Origin: Kaistia adipata DSM 17808 | GTDB lineage: Bacteria; Pseudomonadota; Alphaproteobacteria; Rhizobiales; Kaistiaceae | Direction of reading: 5' to 3' | DNA: 64,000 bases | Assembly: GCF_000423225.1 (NCBI RefSeq) | Contig: NZ_AUHO01000007.1 | Coordinates: forward strand, 124,001-188,000 | In this document: piece by piece, positions 10,497 through 19,733 of the stretch | Layout: every line of letters starts with the position of its first letter | Position numbering within the stretch: the first letter of the stretch is position 1 | Translations under genes and position numbers: made by a program | Notes under the pieces: model-generated | Told to the model about the DNA's origin: nothing | Databases searched by the model: none | The model's input: the letters and a program-made list of their open reading frames with translations, nothing else

Positions 10497-10805
10497 TCAA
10501 TGCTCCAGGTCGTAGACGAAAATGCCGTCCGTGCCGCCTTGTGCCGCGGCGACGATGGCGGCGCCGACCTTGGCGTGCTCGTCGTCGGCGAGGTAGCGGT
10601 CGCGCGCCGCGCCGTCGCGGAAGGTGACGATGAAGCCTTCCGAAAAGCCCTTGTCGAGGCCCTCGGGGCTCGTGTTGTTGCCGACCATGATGTTGATCAG
10701 CCCGTCGATGCGGGGCCTGAGCGCGAGCAGACCGTCGAGGATCGCCAGCTTCGCCTGGGGCGTGGTGTCGTCGCGGTAATTGATGAAGACGCAGTGGGTG
10801 ATCAT
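10497..10805 (-). CDS. Dabb (stress-responsive alpha/beta barrel) family protein
   Basis: A 102-residue ferredoxin-fold dimeric barrel protein. The start MITHCVFINYRDDTTPQ and the segments INIMVGNNTSPEGLDKGFSEGFIVTFRDGAARDRYLADDEH are typical of the Dabb family (Pfam stress-responsive A/B barrel). Its biochemical role is generally unknown. I chose the ATG at 10805 because homology begins there; the open frame upstream to 10886 reads repeat-like GC-rich sequence. It is monocistronic and convergent with dnaE2. Confidence 0.85.
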   Translation of the reverse strand: MITHCVFINYRDDTTPQAKLAILDGLLALRPRIDGLINIMVGNNTSPEGLDKGFSEGFIVTFRDGAARDRYLADDEHAKVGAAIVAAAQGGTDGIFVYDLEH

Positions 10806-10888
10806 GATTCTGGAAAACCTCCGGCTCGCCGCAGCATAGGTGGGGCCGGCGCCGGCCGCCACCCGGCCGGGCAAGAGGCGAAGCAAGA

Positions 10889-10927
10889 CCCTCTCCCGCG
10901 TGCGGGAGAGGGTTGGGGTGAGGGCCG
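10889..10927. repeat. Short palindromic repeat (CCCTCTCCCGCGTGCGGGAGAGGG)
   Basis: A 24-base hairpin followed by TTGGGGTGAGGGCC lies just downstream of the stop codon of the leftward RND gene. It is a unit of the same repeat family as 1855-1879 and may act as its terminator. Confidence 0.5.
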
Positions 10928-10937
10928 GGACCCGGAG

Positions 10938-13900
10938 CTATTCCGCCGCGATGCGCATCTCGGAGGGGAGCGCCGCCGCGGGCGGGCCTTGCCGCTTGTC
11001 GTCGGGATGGTCCTCGTCGACCTCGTTGGGGGCGAAGAGGCGGTGGAACAGGCGGCCGACCAGGTGCGAGAGGTCGTCCATGATCGTGTAGACCGACGGG
11101 ATGAAGACGAGCGACAGCAGCGTCGACAGGAACAGCCCGCCCATCACCGCGATCGCCATCGGCGCGCGGAACTCGCCGCCCTCGCCGAAGGCCAGCGCCG
11201 CCGGCAGCATGCCGGCGCCCATGGCGATGGTCGTCATGACGATCGGCCGCGCCCGCTTGCGGCCGGCGTCGATGATCGCCTCCTTGCGGTCCATGCCGTG
11301 CTTGACCTGCTCGACGGCGAAATCGACCAGCATGATCGAGTTCTTGGTGACGATGCCCATCAGCATCAGTAAGCCGATGATGACCGGCATCGAGAACGCG
11401 TTGTTGGTCAAAAGCAGCGCCGCCACCACGCCGCCAATCGAGAGCGGCAGCGAGGCGAGGATGGTCAGCGGCTGGAACACGCTGTTGAACAGCACGATCA
11501 GCACGACGAAGACGAGCAGGATGCCGGAGCCCATGGCGACGCCGAAGGCGGAGAACACCTCGGCCTGGGCCTCGGCATCGCCCGTCTCCTGCAGGCGCAC
11601 GCCGGCGGGGAAGTTCTTGACGACATCCATCGTCTTGATCCGCTCGGTGCCCTGGCCCGACGTGTAGCCATGCGCCATGTCGGTGCCGACTTTGACCAGG
11701 CGCTCCCGGTCGTAGCGCTCGATCGTCGCCGGCCCCTGGCCGAAGCCGACATCGGCGACGGTCGAAAGCGGCACGGATCCGCCGGCCGCCAGCGGCACGC
11801 GCAGCGCCGACAGGATGGAGAGGTCCGAGCGGGCGATCCGGTCGAGCTCGACGCGGATCGGCACCTGGCGGCCGTCGACCGTGAACTTGGCGAGATTGGC
11901 GTCGGCGTCGCCCGTCGTGGCGACCCGGATGGTCTCCGAGATGCGGTCCGGCGCGATGCCGAGCGCCGAGGCTTCGTCGAGCTTCGGCACGATCCGGATC
12001 TCGGGTCGCGCGAAGGAGGAGAGGGCGACCGGATTCAGGAACATCGGGTCGGCCTTCATCGCCGCTTCGAGGTCGCCTGACGCCTTGGCCACGGCGTCGC
12101 CGTCGGGGCCGGTGACGGCGATCGTGGTGGCGCGGTCGCCGCGCTCGTTGACGACGTAGAAGCGAATGTCGGGAATGCCGGCAAGCGCTTCGGCGACGAG
12201 TGGCTTCATGTCCGTCTGGCTGACCGTGCGGTCGGCCTTCGGCACAAGCTCGAGGATGACGGCGGCGCGCCGCGTCTCCAGCGTGCCGGTCGGCGAGGTG
12301 CCGCCCATGACGAAGACGCTGCGGACCTGCGGCAGCGTCCGGAGCGCCGCCGTAATCTTGTCGGTGGTCGCGCCGGTCTGGTCGAGGCCCGTTCCGGGCG
12401 GCAGTTCGACCGAGATGGCGAGACGACTCTCGTCGCCCTCGGGGATGAATTCCGACGGCAGGAAGCCCATGGCCCAGATCGAGATGGCGAAGGTGGCGAT
12501 GCCGGCGGCGAGCGTCACCCAGCGCATGCCACGGGCGAGCGTGCCCTTGAGCAACCCGGTATAGAGCCGCATGATCAGGCCGTCGTGCTCCTCCGCCGGG
12601 TGCGGCTGGCCGAGCCAGGCGCGCACGAGCGCGAAGCCGACCGCGACCGCCAGCGCGCCGAGCGCGATCTTGGTCCAGCCGATCGCCGCGACCCGTTCCG
12701 ACAGCGTGCCGAGCAGCGGCACGCCGACGAGCGCCTCGGCCGTGATCTGCAGCACGAGCGCGCCGAGGCCGATCACCACCGCGAGCGGGATCAGCGCGCG
12801 GATGCGGCGGCCGAGATCGTTCAGGAAGCCGGCATAGACGGGCTGGCCGTCCGTGCCGTCGCCGAGATAGGGCGCGCGCATGAAATAGGCGGCCATCATC
12901 GGCGTGATCAGGCGCGCGACGAGCAGCGAGAAGAACACAGCGATCGCCACCGTCAGGCCGAACTGCTTGAAATACTGGCCGGCGATGCCGCCCATGAACG
13001 AGACAGGCGCGAAGATCGCCATGATCGTCGTCGAGATGGCGATGACGGCGAGGCCGATCTCGTCGGCCGCCTCCAGCGCCGCGCGGTAGGGCTTCTTGCC
13101 CATCCGGGTATGGCGGACGATGTTCTCGATCTCGACGATGGCGTCGTCGACGAGGATGCCCGTCACCAGCGTGATGCCGAGCAGGCTGACGAGGTTGAGC
13201 GAGAAGCCCAGCATCGACAGCGCCCAGAAGGTCGGGATCGCCGAGAGCGGCAGCGCGACCGCCGCGACCAGCGTCGCGCGCCAGTCGCGCAGGAACAGCA
13301 GCACCACGAGGATGGCGAGGATCGCGCCCTCGTAGAGCGTGTCCATCGCGCTCTCGTAGTTGCCGTAGGTGTAGTGGACGGTGTTGTCGATGATCGAGAA
13401 GGAGACGTCCGGGTTGGCGGCGTCGATCTCGGCGATCTTGGCGTTGACGACGTCGGCGACGGAGGCGTCGCTGGCGCCCTTGGCGCGGTAGACGGCGAGC
13501 GCCACGACGGGCTTGCCGTCGAGGCGGGCGAAGGATCTCGGCTCCTCCCAGTGATCCTCGATGGTGCCGAGATTGCCGAGCCGGACCTCGCGGCCGCCGG
13601 AGATCGCGATCCGCGCATTGGCGAGGTCGTCGATCGACTTGGCGCCGGCGAGCGTGCGGATGGTCTGTTCCTGGTTACCGACCTCGCTCTTGCCGCCGGC
13701 GAGATCGACATTGGTGATCTGGAGCTGGCGGTTGACGTCGGCCGCCGTGACGCCGAGCGCCATCAGCCGGTCGGGATCGAGGCGGATCTGGATTTCGCGC
13801 GTGACGCCGCCCATGCGCTCGACCCGGCCGACGCCCTTCAGCGCCTGCAGGTCGCGGATGACCTGGTCGTCGATGAACCAGGAGAGCTGCTCCGGCGAGA

Positions 13901-14348
13901 GCGTCGGCGCCAGCGCGCCATAGGTCATGATCGACTGCGCCTCGACGTCGATGCGCTGGATGATCGGCTCGTCGACGGTGCGCGGCAGGTCGCCCCGGAC
14001 CTTGGCGATGGCGTCCTTGACGTCGTTGAGCGCGCGGTCGGTGTTGACCTCGAGGCGGAATTCGATCGCGGTCGAGGACTGGCCGTCCGTGATCGTCGAG
14101 CTGACATGCTTGACGCCGGTGATCGAGGCGACGGCGTCCTCGACCTTCTTGGTGACCTGCGTCTCCAGTTCGGCCGGCGCCGTGCCGGCGTCGGTGACGG
14201 TGACCGAGATCAGCGGCACGTCGATGTTCGGGAACCGCGTGATCGGCAGGTTCATGAACGAGACGATGCCGAAAGCGCACAGCACGACGAACAGCAGGAT
14301 GGGCGGAACCGGGTTGCGGATCGCCCAGGCGGAGAAGTTCCAGCTCAT
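10938..14348 (-). CDS. RND-family efflux transporter, inner-membrane permease
   Basis: A 1136-residue proton-driven pump subunit of the HAE1/AcrB type. It exports hydrophobic compounds across the envelope with the adaptor encoded just upstream. Proton-relay residues are intact: LVDDAIVEIENI in TM4 (Asp-Asp near 400) and GIVTKNSIMLVDFA in TM10 (Lys). It is about 100 residues longer than AcrB. The extra length is mainly in the TM6-TM7 linker (about 490-607), which carries two additional hydrophobic segments. Its start overlaps the adaptor stop by 4 bases. No outer-membrane channel gene is in the window. Confidence 0.93.
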   Translation of the reverse strand: MSWNFSAWAIRNPVPPILLFVVLCAFGIVSFMNLPITRFPNIDVPLISVTVTDAGTAPAELETQVTKKVEDAVASITGVKHVSSTITDGQSSTAIEFRLEVNTDRALNDVKDAIAKVRGDLPRTVDEPIIQRIDVEAQSIMTYGALAPTLSPEQLSWFIDDQVIRDLQALKGVGRVERMGGVTREIQIRLDPDRLMALGVTAADVNRQLQITNVDLAGGKSEVGNQEQTIRTLAGAKSIDDLANARIAISGGREVRLGNLGTIEDHWEEPRSFARLDGKPVVALAVYRAKGASDASVADVVNAKIAEIDAANPDVSFSIIDNTVHYTYGNYESAMDTLYEGAILAILVVLLFLRDWRATLVAAVALPLSAIPTFWALSMLGFSLNLVSLLGITLVTGILVDDAIVEIENIVRHTRMGKKPYRAALEAADEIGLAVIAISTTIMAIFAPVSFMGGIAGQYFKQFGLTVAIAVFFSLLVARLITPMMAAYFMRAPYLGDGTDGQPVYAGFLNDLGRRIRALIPLAVVIGLGALVLQITAEALVGVPLLGTLSERVAAIGWTKIALGALAVAVGFALVRAWLGQPHPAEEHDGLIMRLYTGLLKGTLARGMRWVTLAAGIATFAISIWAMGFLPSEFIPEGDESRLAISVELPPGTGLDQTGATTDKITAALRTLPQVRSVFVMGGTSPTGTLETRRAAVILELVPKADRTVSQTDMKPLVAEALAGIPDIRFYVVNERGDRATTIAVTGPDGDAVAKASGDLEAAMKADPMFLNPVALSSFARPEIRIVPKLDEASALGIAPDRISETIRVATTGDADANLAKFTVDGRQVPIRVELDRIARSDLSILSALRVPLAAGGSVPLSTVADVGFGQGPATIERYDRERLVKVGTDMAHGYTSGQGTERIKTMDVVKNFPAGVRLQETGDAEAQAEVFSAFGVAMGSGILLVFVVLIVLFNSVFQPLTILASLPLSIGGVVAALLLTNNAFSMPVIIGLLMLMGIVTKNSIMLVDFAVEQVKHGMDRKEAIIDAGRKRARPIVMTTIAMGAGMLPAALAFGEGGEFRAPMAIAVMGGLFLSTLLSLVFIPSVYTIMDDLSHLVGRLFHRLFAPNEVDEDHPDDKRQGPPAAALPSEMRIAAE

Positions 14349-15631
14349 CCCTTCGCTCCCTCGCTCTCGGCGCCGCGACCGGATCCGCTCTTTGCCTCGT
14401 CCTTGGCCTGGTCCTTGCCGTGATCCTTGGCTTCGGTTTGGGGCTCGACGGCGGTGACGGCGTCGCCGTCGCGCACGAAGGTGCCGGCGCGCAGCACCAC
14501 GGCTTCGCCGGGGGCGATGCCGTCCAGGATCTCGACCAGGCCGCGGCCGGAAATGCCGGTCTGGATCGGGCGGGTCTGGATCCTGCCGTCGACGACCACC
14601 TGGGCCGTCACCTCGTCGCCGCTGGTCACGACGGCGGAGACCGGAATGCTCAGGCTTTCGCGCCGCGCGAGCTCGACCGTGCCGCGCGCGAAGGCGCCGG
14701 CGCTGACCTTGACGCCGGCGGGAAGCGCCACGCGCAGGCGGCCGAGGCGGCTCGCATCGTCGATCTTCGGCGCCACCAGGCGGACCGTGCCCGGAATTCC
14801 CTCGGGAACGCCCTGGACGGTGACCTTGACCGGCTGGCCGACGGCGATCTGCGCCAGCTCCGCCTCCGGCACCTGGGCCTCCAGCTCGATCGCGCCATCG
14901 GCGGCCAGGCGGAACAGCGGCTCGCCGCCGCCCGAGACGATGGCGCCGATGCGGGCTGAGCGCGACAGCACCAGGCCATCGGCTGGCGCCTTGATCTCGG
15001 TCTTGGCGACGCGCAGCAGCATTTCGCGGCGTAGCGCCTCGGTCAGTGCCTTGTCGGCCTCGGCCAGCGCCAGGCCCTGCTCGGCGGCGGCGCGGCGCGC
15101 GGCCGCGGTCTTGGCGGTCGAGTCGCGGACGTCGAGCGCGTCCTGGGCCACGATACCCTTTTGCTTCAGCGACAGGCCGCGATCGAGCGCGGCATTGGCC
15201 TGCGCCTCGATCGCCGAGGCCTCGGCGATCTGGCTCTTCGCCTGGGCGATCGCCGCGTCGTTGCGGGCGAGCGACGAGGCGTTCTGCGCCAGCTGCACGT
15301 CGAGCATGTCGGTCGAGAGCCGGGCGAGGACCTGGTCCTTCCTCACTCGGTCGCCTTCCTCTGCCAGGAGCTCCGTCAGCCGGTAGCCGTCGAGATCGAC
15401 GCCGACGAGCACCTCCTCGCGCGGCACCAGCGAGCCGACGACGATCGCCGACTGGACGATCTCGCGGCTGGCGGCGGGAATGACGGTGATGGCCGGCGGC
15501 TTCGGCGCCGCGGCGGCCGGCGCCGGCTCCTCGGCCACGGCCGAGAACATCGAATCCGGCAGCGCGAGGGCGCCGGCGGCGATGGCGGCGACGAAAGCGG
15601 CCGAGGCCGCGAAACGGGTCATGCGCTTCAT
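14345..15631 (-). CDS. RND efflux periplasmic adaptor (membrane fusion protein)
   Basis: A 428-residue HlyD/AcrA-type adaptor that links the RND permease to an outer-membrane channel. It starts with an export signal (KRMTRFAASAAFVAAIAAGALALP). A barrel-sandwich region (REEVLVGVDLDGYRLTELLAEEGDRVRKDQVLARL), a long alpha-hairpin rich in Ala and Gln (about 110-190), and the second lipoyl half (ADGLVLSRSARIGAIVSGGGEPLFRL) follow. The C-terminal tail is charged (KDHGKDQAKDEAKSGSGRG). It lies in one operon with tetR upstream and the pump downstream. Confidence 0.92.
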   Translation of the reverse strand: MKRMTRFAASAAFVAAIAAGALALPDSMFSAVAEEPAPAAAAPKPPAITVIPAASREIVQSAIVVGSLVPREEVLVGVDLDGYRLTELLAEEGDRVRKDQVLARLSTDMLDVQLAQNASSLARNDAAIAQAKSQIAEASAIEAQANAALDRGLSLKQKGIVAQDALDVRDSTAKTAAARRAAAEQGLALAEADKALTEALRREMLLRVAKTEIKAPADGLVLSRSARIGAIVSGGGEPLFRLAADGAIELEAQVPEAELAQIAVGQPVKVTVQGVPEGIPGTVRLVAPKIDDASRLGRLRVALPAGVKVSAGAFARGTVELARRESLSIPVSAVVTSGDEVTAQVVVDGRIQTRPIQTGISGRGLVEILDGIAPGEAVVLRAGTFVRDGDAVTAVEPQTEAKDHGKDQAKDEAKSGSGRGAESEGAKG

Positions 15632-15704
15632 TGTTGTTTCGGCCGCGGGGGCGGCCGCCTCTGGTCGGTTGGGCCGGGGCGGTCTCTCGCCACCCTCGGG
15701 CCGT

Positions 15705-16340
15705 TCAGGCTTTCATTCCGAGCACGCCGGCGACGAGCCGCCGCAGCAGCGGCTCGACGCGGGCGAGGGTCAGGTCGGGGTCGTTGATCTGGCGCAGCGC
15801 GATGCCGTCGACGGCCGCCTGCAGCATGCTGATCGTCGCGTCGAGATCGGCGATCGGCGGCATCTCTCCCGCCTGGATCGCTGCCTCGAACACCTCGCGC
15901 ATGATGTCGCGCACGCTGTCGTCGATCGCGGCGAAACGCTTGCCGATCTCGGAATTGCGCAGGCTCTCGGCGCTGATCTCGGCCATCAGCTCGCAGGCGC
16001 CGGGATCGCGCATATAGCCGAAATAACCCATGGCGCAGCCGACCAGCCGGTCGAGCAGCGGGCCGGGGCCGCGCATGGCGTGGACGATCTCGGCCGCGCC
16101 GCAGCGCTCTTCCTGCGCGATCGCCTCGATGATGGATTCCTTGGAGGGAAAATAGCGGTAGAGCCCGCCGGGGCTCATCCGCGCTTCGGCGCAGATCTCC
16201 TGCATCGAGGCGCCGCGAAATCCCGATCGCGCGAAGCAGGTGCGCGCGGCGTCTAGGATCTGCTGCCGGCGCGCGTCCTGCGCGCTCTCCCGCGTGGCGG
16301 AATCGGTCGGAACGGGGTGGACGATGCTGGCCATGGGCAC
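15705..16340 (-). CDS. TetR-family regulator of the RND operon
   Basis: A 211-residue TetR/AcrR protein. Residues about 22-70 form the DNA-binding domain (ARRQQILDAARTCFARSGFRGASMQEICAEARMSPGGLYRYFPSKESI), and the rest is a variable ligand-binding helical domain. It is the first gene of the leftward operon, 73 bases before the adaptor, so it is probably a local repressor of the pump relieved by a pump substrate. A second ATG two codons downstream is equally possible. Confidence 0.9.
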   Translation of the reverse strand: MPMASIVHPVPTDSATRESAQDARRQQILDAARTCFARSGFRGASMQEICAEARMSPGGLYRYFPSKESIIEAIAQEERCGAAEIVHAMRGPGPLLDRLVGCAMGYFGYMRDPGACELMAEISAESLRNSEIGKRFAAIDDSVRDIMREVFEAAIQAGEMPPIADLDATISMLQAAVDGIALRQINDPDLTLARVEPLLRRLVAGVLGMKA

Positions 16341-16352
16341 CCGGTTTGCGAT

Positions 16353-16368
16353 GCGAATGAATGTTCGC
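16353..16368. promoter_or_regulatory. Candidate TetR operator before the RND operon
   Basis: GCGAA-TGAATG-TTCGC is a 5-bp inverted repeat 13 bases upstream of the regulator start, where an autoregulated TetR protein would bind. The arms are short, so support is modest. Confidence 0.35.
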
Positions 16369-16632
16369 TCGCAGCAGATGCGGATGGGGTGCCGCTAAGT
16401 CAATCCGGAGATGGGGAGGGCTTCCGGATTTTTCCGCCCGTCGCTGTCGATTTTTCCGGAAGGACGGCCGATTGCGGCAAATGCGCAACAGGCGATGGGG
16501 TCCGCTGTTCCAGAATCCGGGTGGCCGGCTGTGCTTTCGCGATGCATTCCGGGCTCAAATGACCTAGACAGGAGCCCGTTCCGGCCGCCCTGGCCGGCCG
16601 GAGCGGGGGAGTGGGAGCCCGGGGAGGCACGA

Positions 16633-17637
16633 ATGGATACGATCGACCGCGAGCTGGCGGCGTGGCTGGTGCATGCCGGTCTTGTGGAGGAGGGCGCGGC
16701 CATCCGGGCGGAGCCGCTGACCGGGGGCGTCGCCTCCGACATCTGGCGGGTCGAGGCCGGTGGCCGCCGCTTCGCCGTGAAGCGGGCGCTGGCGAAGCTG
16801 AAGGTGGCGCGCGACTGGCGCGCCCCGGTTTCGCGCAACGGCAACGAGGTCGAGTGGCTGCTCGAAGCCGGGCGGATCGTGCCCGACGCCGTGCCGCGCG
16901 TCCTGGCGCATGACGCCGCCGTCGGCGCCTTCGCCATGGATTTCCTGCGCCCGGAGGATCATCCGGTCTGGAAGAACGAGCTCAGGGCGGGCCGCGCCGA
17001 TCCGGCCTTCGCCGCCGCCGTCGGCCGGGCGATTGCCGCCATCCATGGCGCGACCGCGCATTCCGCCACCCTCGCGGCGCGCTTCGATACCGACGCGATC
17101 TTCCATTCGATCCGCCTCGAGCCCTATCTCGAGGCGACGGCCGAGGCGCATCCCGATCTCGCGGACAAGCTGATGGCGCTGTCGCGCGACACGCTCGCGA
17201 CGAAGATCGCGCTGGTGCATGGCGACGTCAGCCCGAAGAACATCCTGGTCGGGCCGAAGGGGCCGGTCTTCCTCGACGCCGAATGCGCCTGGTATGGCGA
17301 TCCGGCCTTCGACCTCGCCTTCTGCCTGAACCACATGCTCCTGAAGTGCCTCTGGGTTCCGGAGGCCCGCGCCGCCTATCTCGCGTCGTTCGACGCGCTC
17401 GCGACGGCCTATCTCGAGGCCGTCGACTGGGAGCCGCGGGAAAAAATCGAGGCCCGTGTCGCGCGCCTGCTGCCGGGCCTGTTCCTGGCCCGCGTCGACG
17501 GCAAGTCGCCGGCCGAATACATCACCACCGACGCCGACCGGGACCGCGTCCGCCGGGTCGCGCGCCCGCTCATCGCCACCCCGCCGACGACGCTCGCCGC
17601 CATTCGCGACGCCTGGGAAGAGGAACTTTCGCAGTGA
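16633..17637 (+). CDS. Aminoglycoside-phosphotransferase-fold small-molecule kinase
   Basis: A 334-residue APH/choline-kinase-fold protein. The catalytic loop HGDVSPKNILV and metal-binding FLDAECAWYGDPAFDLAF are intact, and the N-lobe contains RFAVKRALAKLKV with the likely ATP-binding Lys. It should phosphorylate a hydroxyl of a small metabolite; the substrate is unknown. The start at 16633 follows GGGGAGGCACGA; the frame upstream reads non-conserved sequence. Its stop overlaps the start of the enolase paralogue (GTGA, 4 bases), so the two are translationally coupled and probably act in sequence. An antibiotic-resistance role is unlikely in that context. Confidence 0.85.
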   Translation: MDTIDRELAAWLVHAGLVEEGAAIRAEPLTGGVASDIWRVEAGGRRFAVKRALAKLKVARDWRAPVSRNGNEVEWLLEAGRIVPDAVPRVLAHDAAVGAFAMDFLRPEDHPVWKNELRAGRADPAFAAAVGRAIAAIHGATAHSATLAARFDTDAIFHSIRLEPYLEATAEAHPDLADKLMALSRDTLATKIALVHGDVSPKNILVGPKGPVFLDAECAWYGDPAFDLAFCLNHMLLKCLWVPEARAAYLASFDALATAYLEAVDWEPREKIEARVARLLPGLFLARVDGKSPAEYITTDADRDRVRRVARPLIATPPTTLAAIRDAWEEELSQ

Positions 17638-18923
17638 ACGACACGACAATCACCAAGGTCATCGGACGTCGCATCTGGGATTCGCGCGGCCGGCCCACCG
17701 TCGAGACGGAAATCCAGCTCGCCTCCGGCGCGGTCGGCCGCGCCATCGCGCCGGCCGGCGCCTCGACCGGCACCGGCGAGGCGGTTGACCTGCGCGACGG
17801 CGGCGACCGCTTCGGCGGTCACGACGTCACCCGCGCCGTTGCCTCGGTGCAGGGCGAGATCGCCACGAAGCTGAAGGGCATGGACGCGGCCGACCAGGCC
17901 GGCATCGACGCGGCGCTGATCGCCCTCGACGGCAGCGAGAACAAGGGCCGCCTCGGCGGCAATGCGCTGATCGCGACCTCGATGGCGGTGCTGCACGCGG
18001 CGGCCGCCGGTGCCGGCCAGCCGCTCTGGCGCTATCTCGCCGGCGGCAGCAAGGTCCGCATCCCGGTGCCCGAGATCCAGATCTTCGGCGGCGGCGCGCA
18101 TGCGGCGCGGCGCGTCGACGTGCAGGACTTCATGCTGATGTGCCCGGGCGCCTCTTCCTTCGCCGAGGCGCTCGACTGGACCGCCGAGGTCTATCGCGCC
18201 GCGGGCTTGCGCATGAAGAAGGCCGGCAAGCTGCAGGGCGTCGCCGACGAGGGCGGCTTCTGGCCGGCCTTCAACTCGAATGAAGAGGCGCTGGACGAAC
18301 TGGTCGGCGCCATCGCCGATGCTGGCTTCACGCCGGGCGCGGATGTCGGCATCTCGCTCGACATCGCCGCTTCCGAGTTCGGCCGCAACGGCCGCTACAA
18401 GCTGGCGCTCGACGACAGCGAGCTCGACACCGGTGGCATGATCGACCTGCTCGGCCGCTGGCTCGACGCCTATCCGATCCTGTCGATCGAGGATCCGGTC
18501 GCCGAGGACGACGAGGCCGGTTTCATCGCCTTCACCGAGCGCTATGGCGACCGCTGCCAGGTGATCGGCGACGATTTCCTCGTTACCAACGCGGCGCGCG
18601 TCGCGGATGCGGCGGCGAAGGGAGCGGCGACCGCCGTGCTGGTCAAGCCGAACCAGGCCGGCACCGTCAGCGAGACGAAGGCGGCGCTCGAGGCGGGCAA
18701 GAAGGCCGGCTTCGGCACCATCGTCTCGGCCCGCTCCGGCGAGACCGAGGACGTCACCATCGTGCATCTCGCCGTCGGCTGGGATGCCGGCCAGTTCAAG
18801 GTCGGCTCGTTCTCGCGCTCCGAGCGCATGGCGAAGTGGAACGAGATGCTGCGTGTCGAGGAAGCGCTCGGCGCCGACGCGGTCTATGCCGGTCCCTCGG
18901 CGCTCGGCCTGCGCAAGGCCTGA
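17634..18923 (+). CDS. Divergent enolase paralogue
   Basis: A 429-residue protein homologous to enolase along its length: DSRGRPTVE, GASTG loop, ADEGGFWP, metal-binding LDIAAS, SIEDPV and GDDFLVTN, catalytic-base Lys in VLVKPNQAG, and QFKVGS. Compared by eye with E. coli and yeast enolase, two active-site positions differ: the Glu of QEF is Asp (VQDFML), and the His of SHRSGET is Ala (SARSGET). NGG before the HA motif is changed to GGGAHAARR. It is therefore probably not the housekeeping phosphopyruvate hydratase but an enzyme for a related phosphorylated hydroxy acid. The GTG start at 17634 overlaps the kinase stop. Confidence 0.85.
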   Translation: MNDTTITKVIGRRIWDSRGRPTVETEIQLASGAVGRAIAPAGASTGTGEAVDLRDGGDRFGGHDVTRAVASVQGEIATKLKGMDAADQAGIDAALIALDGSENKGRLGGNALIATSMAVLHAAAAGAGQPLWRYLAGGSKVRIPVPEIQIFGGGAHAARRVDVQDFMLMCPGASSFAEALDWTAEVYRAAGLRMKKAGKLQGVADEGGFWPAFNSNEEALDELVGAIADAGFTPGADVGISLDIAASEFGRNGRYKLALDDSELDTGGMIDLLGRWLDAYPILSIEDPVAEDDEAGFIAFTERYGDRCQVIGDDFLVTNAARVADAAAKGAATAVLVKPNQAGTVSETKAALEAGKKAGFGTIVSARSGETEDVTIVHLAVGWDAGQFKVGSFSRSERMAKWNEMLRVEEALGADAVYAGPSALGLRKA

Positions 18924-18934
18924 GGCCAAAAAGA

Positions 18935-18967
18935 AAGCCTCCGGCCGCGTCGAGTGGCCGGAGGCTT
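18935..18967 (-). terminator. Rho-independent terminator of the SDR gene
   Basis: A 12-bp perfect stem, AAGCCTCCGGCC (18935-18946) with GGCCGGAGGCTT (18956-18967), and a 9-base loop. On the minus strand it is followed by TTTCTTTTTGG, so it ends the leftward SDR transcript. The stem may also stop the rightward enolase transcript. Confidence 0.85.
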
Positions 18968-18983
18968 CTGGATGCTAAGTCGA

Positions 18984-19733
18984 TCAGTAGGTGGCGCGGC
19001 CGCCCGAGAGATCGAACACGGCGCCGGTGGTGAACGAGCATTCCTCGCTGGCGAGCCAGGTCAGGATCGAGGCGGCTTCCTCGACCTTGCCGAAGCGGCC
19101 CATCGGGATCTTCGACAGCATGTAGTCGATATGCGCCTGGCTGACCTGCTTCAGGATCGGCGTGTCGATCGTCGCCGGCGTGATCGCGTTGACCGTGATG
19201 TTGTCCTTGGCGAGTTCCTTGCCGAGCGACTTGGTGAAGCCGATCACGGCCGCCTTCGAGGCGGAATAGGCCGAGGCGGTCGGGTTGCCTTCCTTGCCGG
19301 CGATCGAGGCGACGTTGACGATGCGGCCATAGCCGTTCTTCTGCATCAGCGGCGCGACGAAGCGGTTGCAGTAGAACAGGCCGTGCACGTTGATCTCGAA
19401 GACGCGCTGCCATTCATCGATGGGATAGTTGACGACCATCTCGTTCTTGCCGGCGACGCCGGCCGAGCAGATCAGGATGTCGATCTTGCCGAGATGGCCT
19501 TCCGCGGCCTTGGCGGCGGCCTCGACCTGGTCGGGCTTGGCGATGTCGAGCTGGATGCCGTGCGCCTTCGGGCCGAGCGCGGCCTTGGCGGCTTCGATCC
19601 GCTCGGCGTCCACGTCCCAGAGACAAACCGTTCCGCCCTCGGAAACAATGCGCTCGGCCGTCTTGAAGCCGATGCCCGAGGCACCGCCGGTCACGATCGC
19701 GCCACGACCGGAGAAACGCTTGATATCTGCCAT
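18984..19733 (-). CDS. Short-chain dehydrogenase/reductase (FabG-like)
   Basis: A 249-residue classical SDR. The N-terminal TGGASGIG binds the dinucleotide, ICSAGVAGKNE holds the conserved NAG-like stretch, and the catalytic triad is in ASIAG with YSASK. The acidic residue in CLWDVDAER suggests a preference for NAD over NADP. The ATG at 19733 follows a GAAGAGGGAAGAG ribosome site; longer forms extend into the opposing ribB region. It converges with the kinase/enolase pair and could belong to the same pathway, but that is inference from position only. Confidence 0.88.
   Translation of the reverse strand: MADIKRFSGRGAIVTGGASGIGFKTAERIVSEGGTVCLWDVDAERIEAAKAALGPKAHGIQLDIAKPDQVEAAAKAAEGHLGKIDILICSAGVAGKNEMVVNYPIDEWQRVFEINVHGLFYCNRFVAPLMQKNGYGRIVNVASIAGKEGNPTASAYSASKAAVIGFTKSLGKELAKDNITVNAITPATIDTPILKQVSQAHIDYMLSKIPMGRFGKVEEAASILTWLASEECSFTTGAVFDLSGGRATY

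Noticed and set aside
12585-14423. 612-residue plus-strand frame over the RND pump
   Set aside because: Antisense shadow of an unmistakable RND permease; Asp/Arg/Gly-rich with no domain.
16633-17637. Aminoglycoside resistance gene
   Set aside because: The fold is shared by many metabolite kinases, and coupling to an enolase paralogue argues for metabolism.
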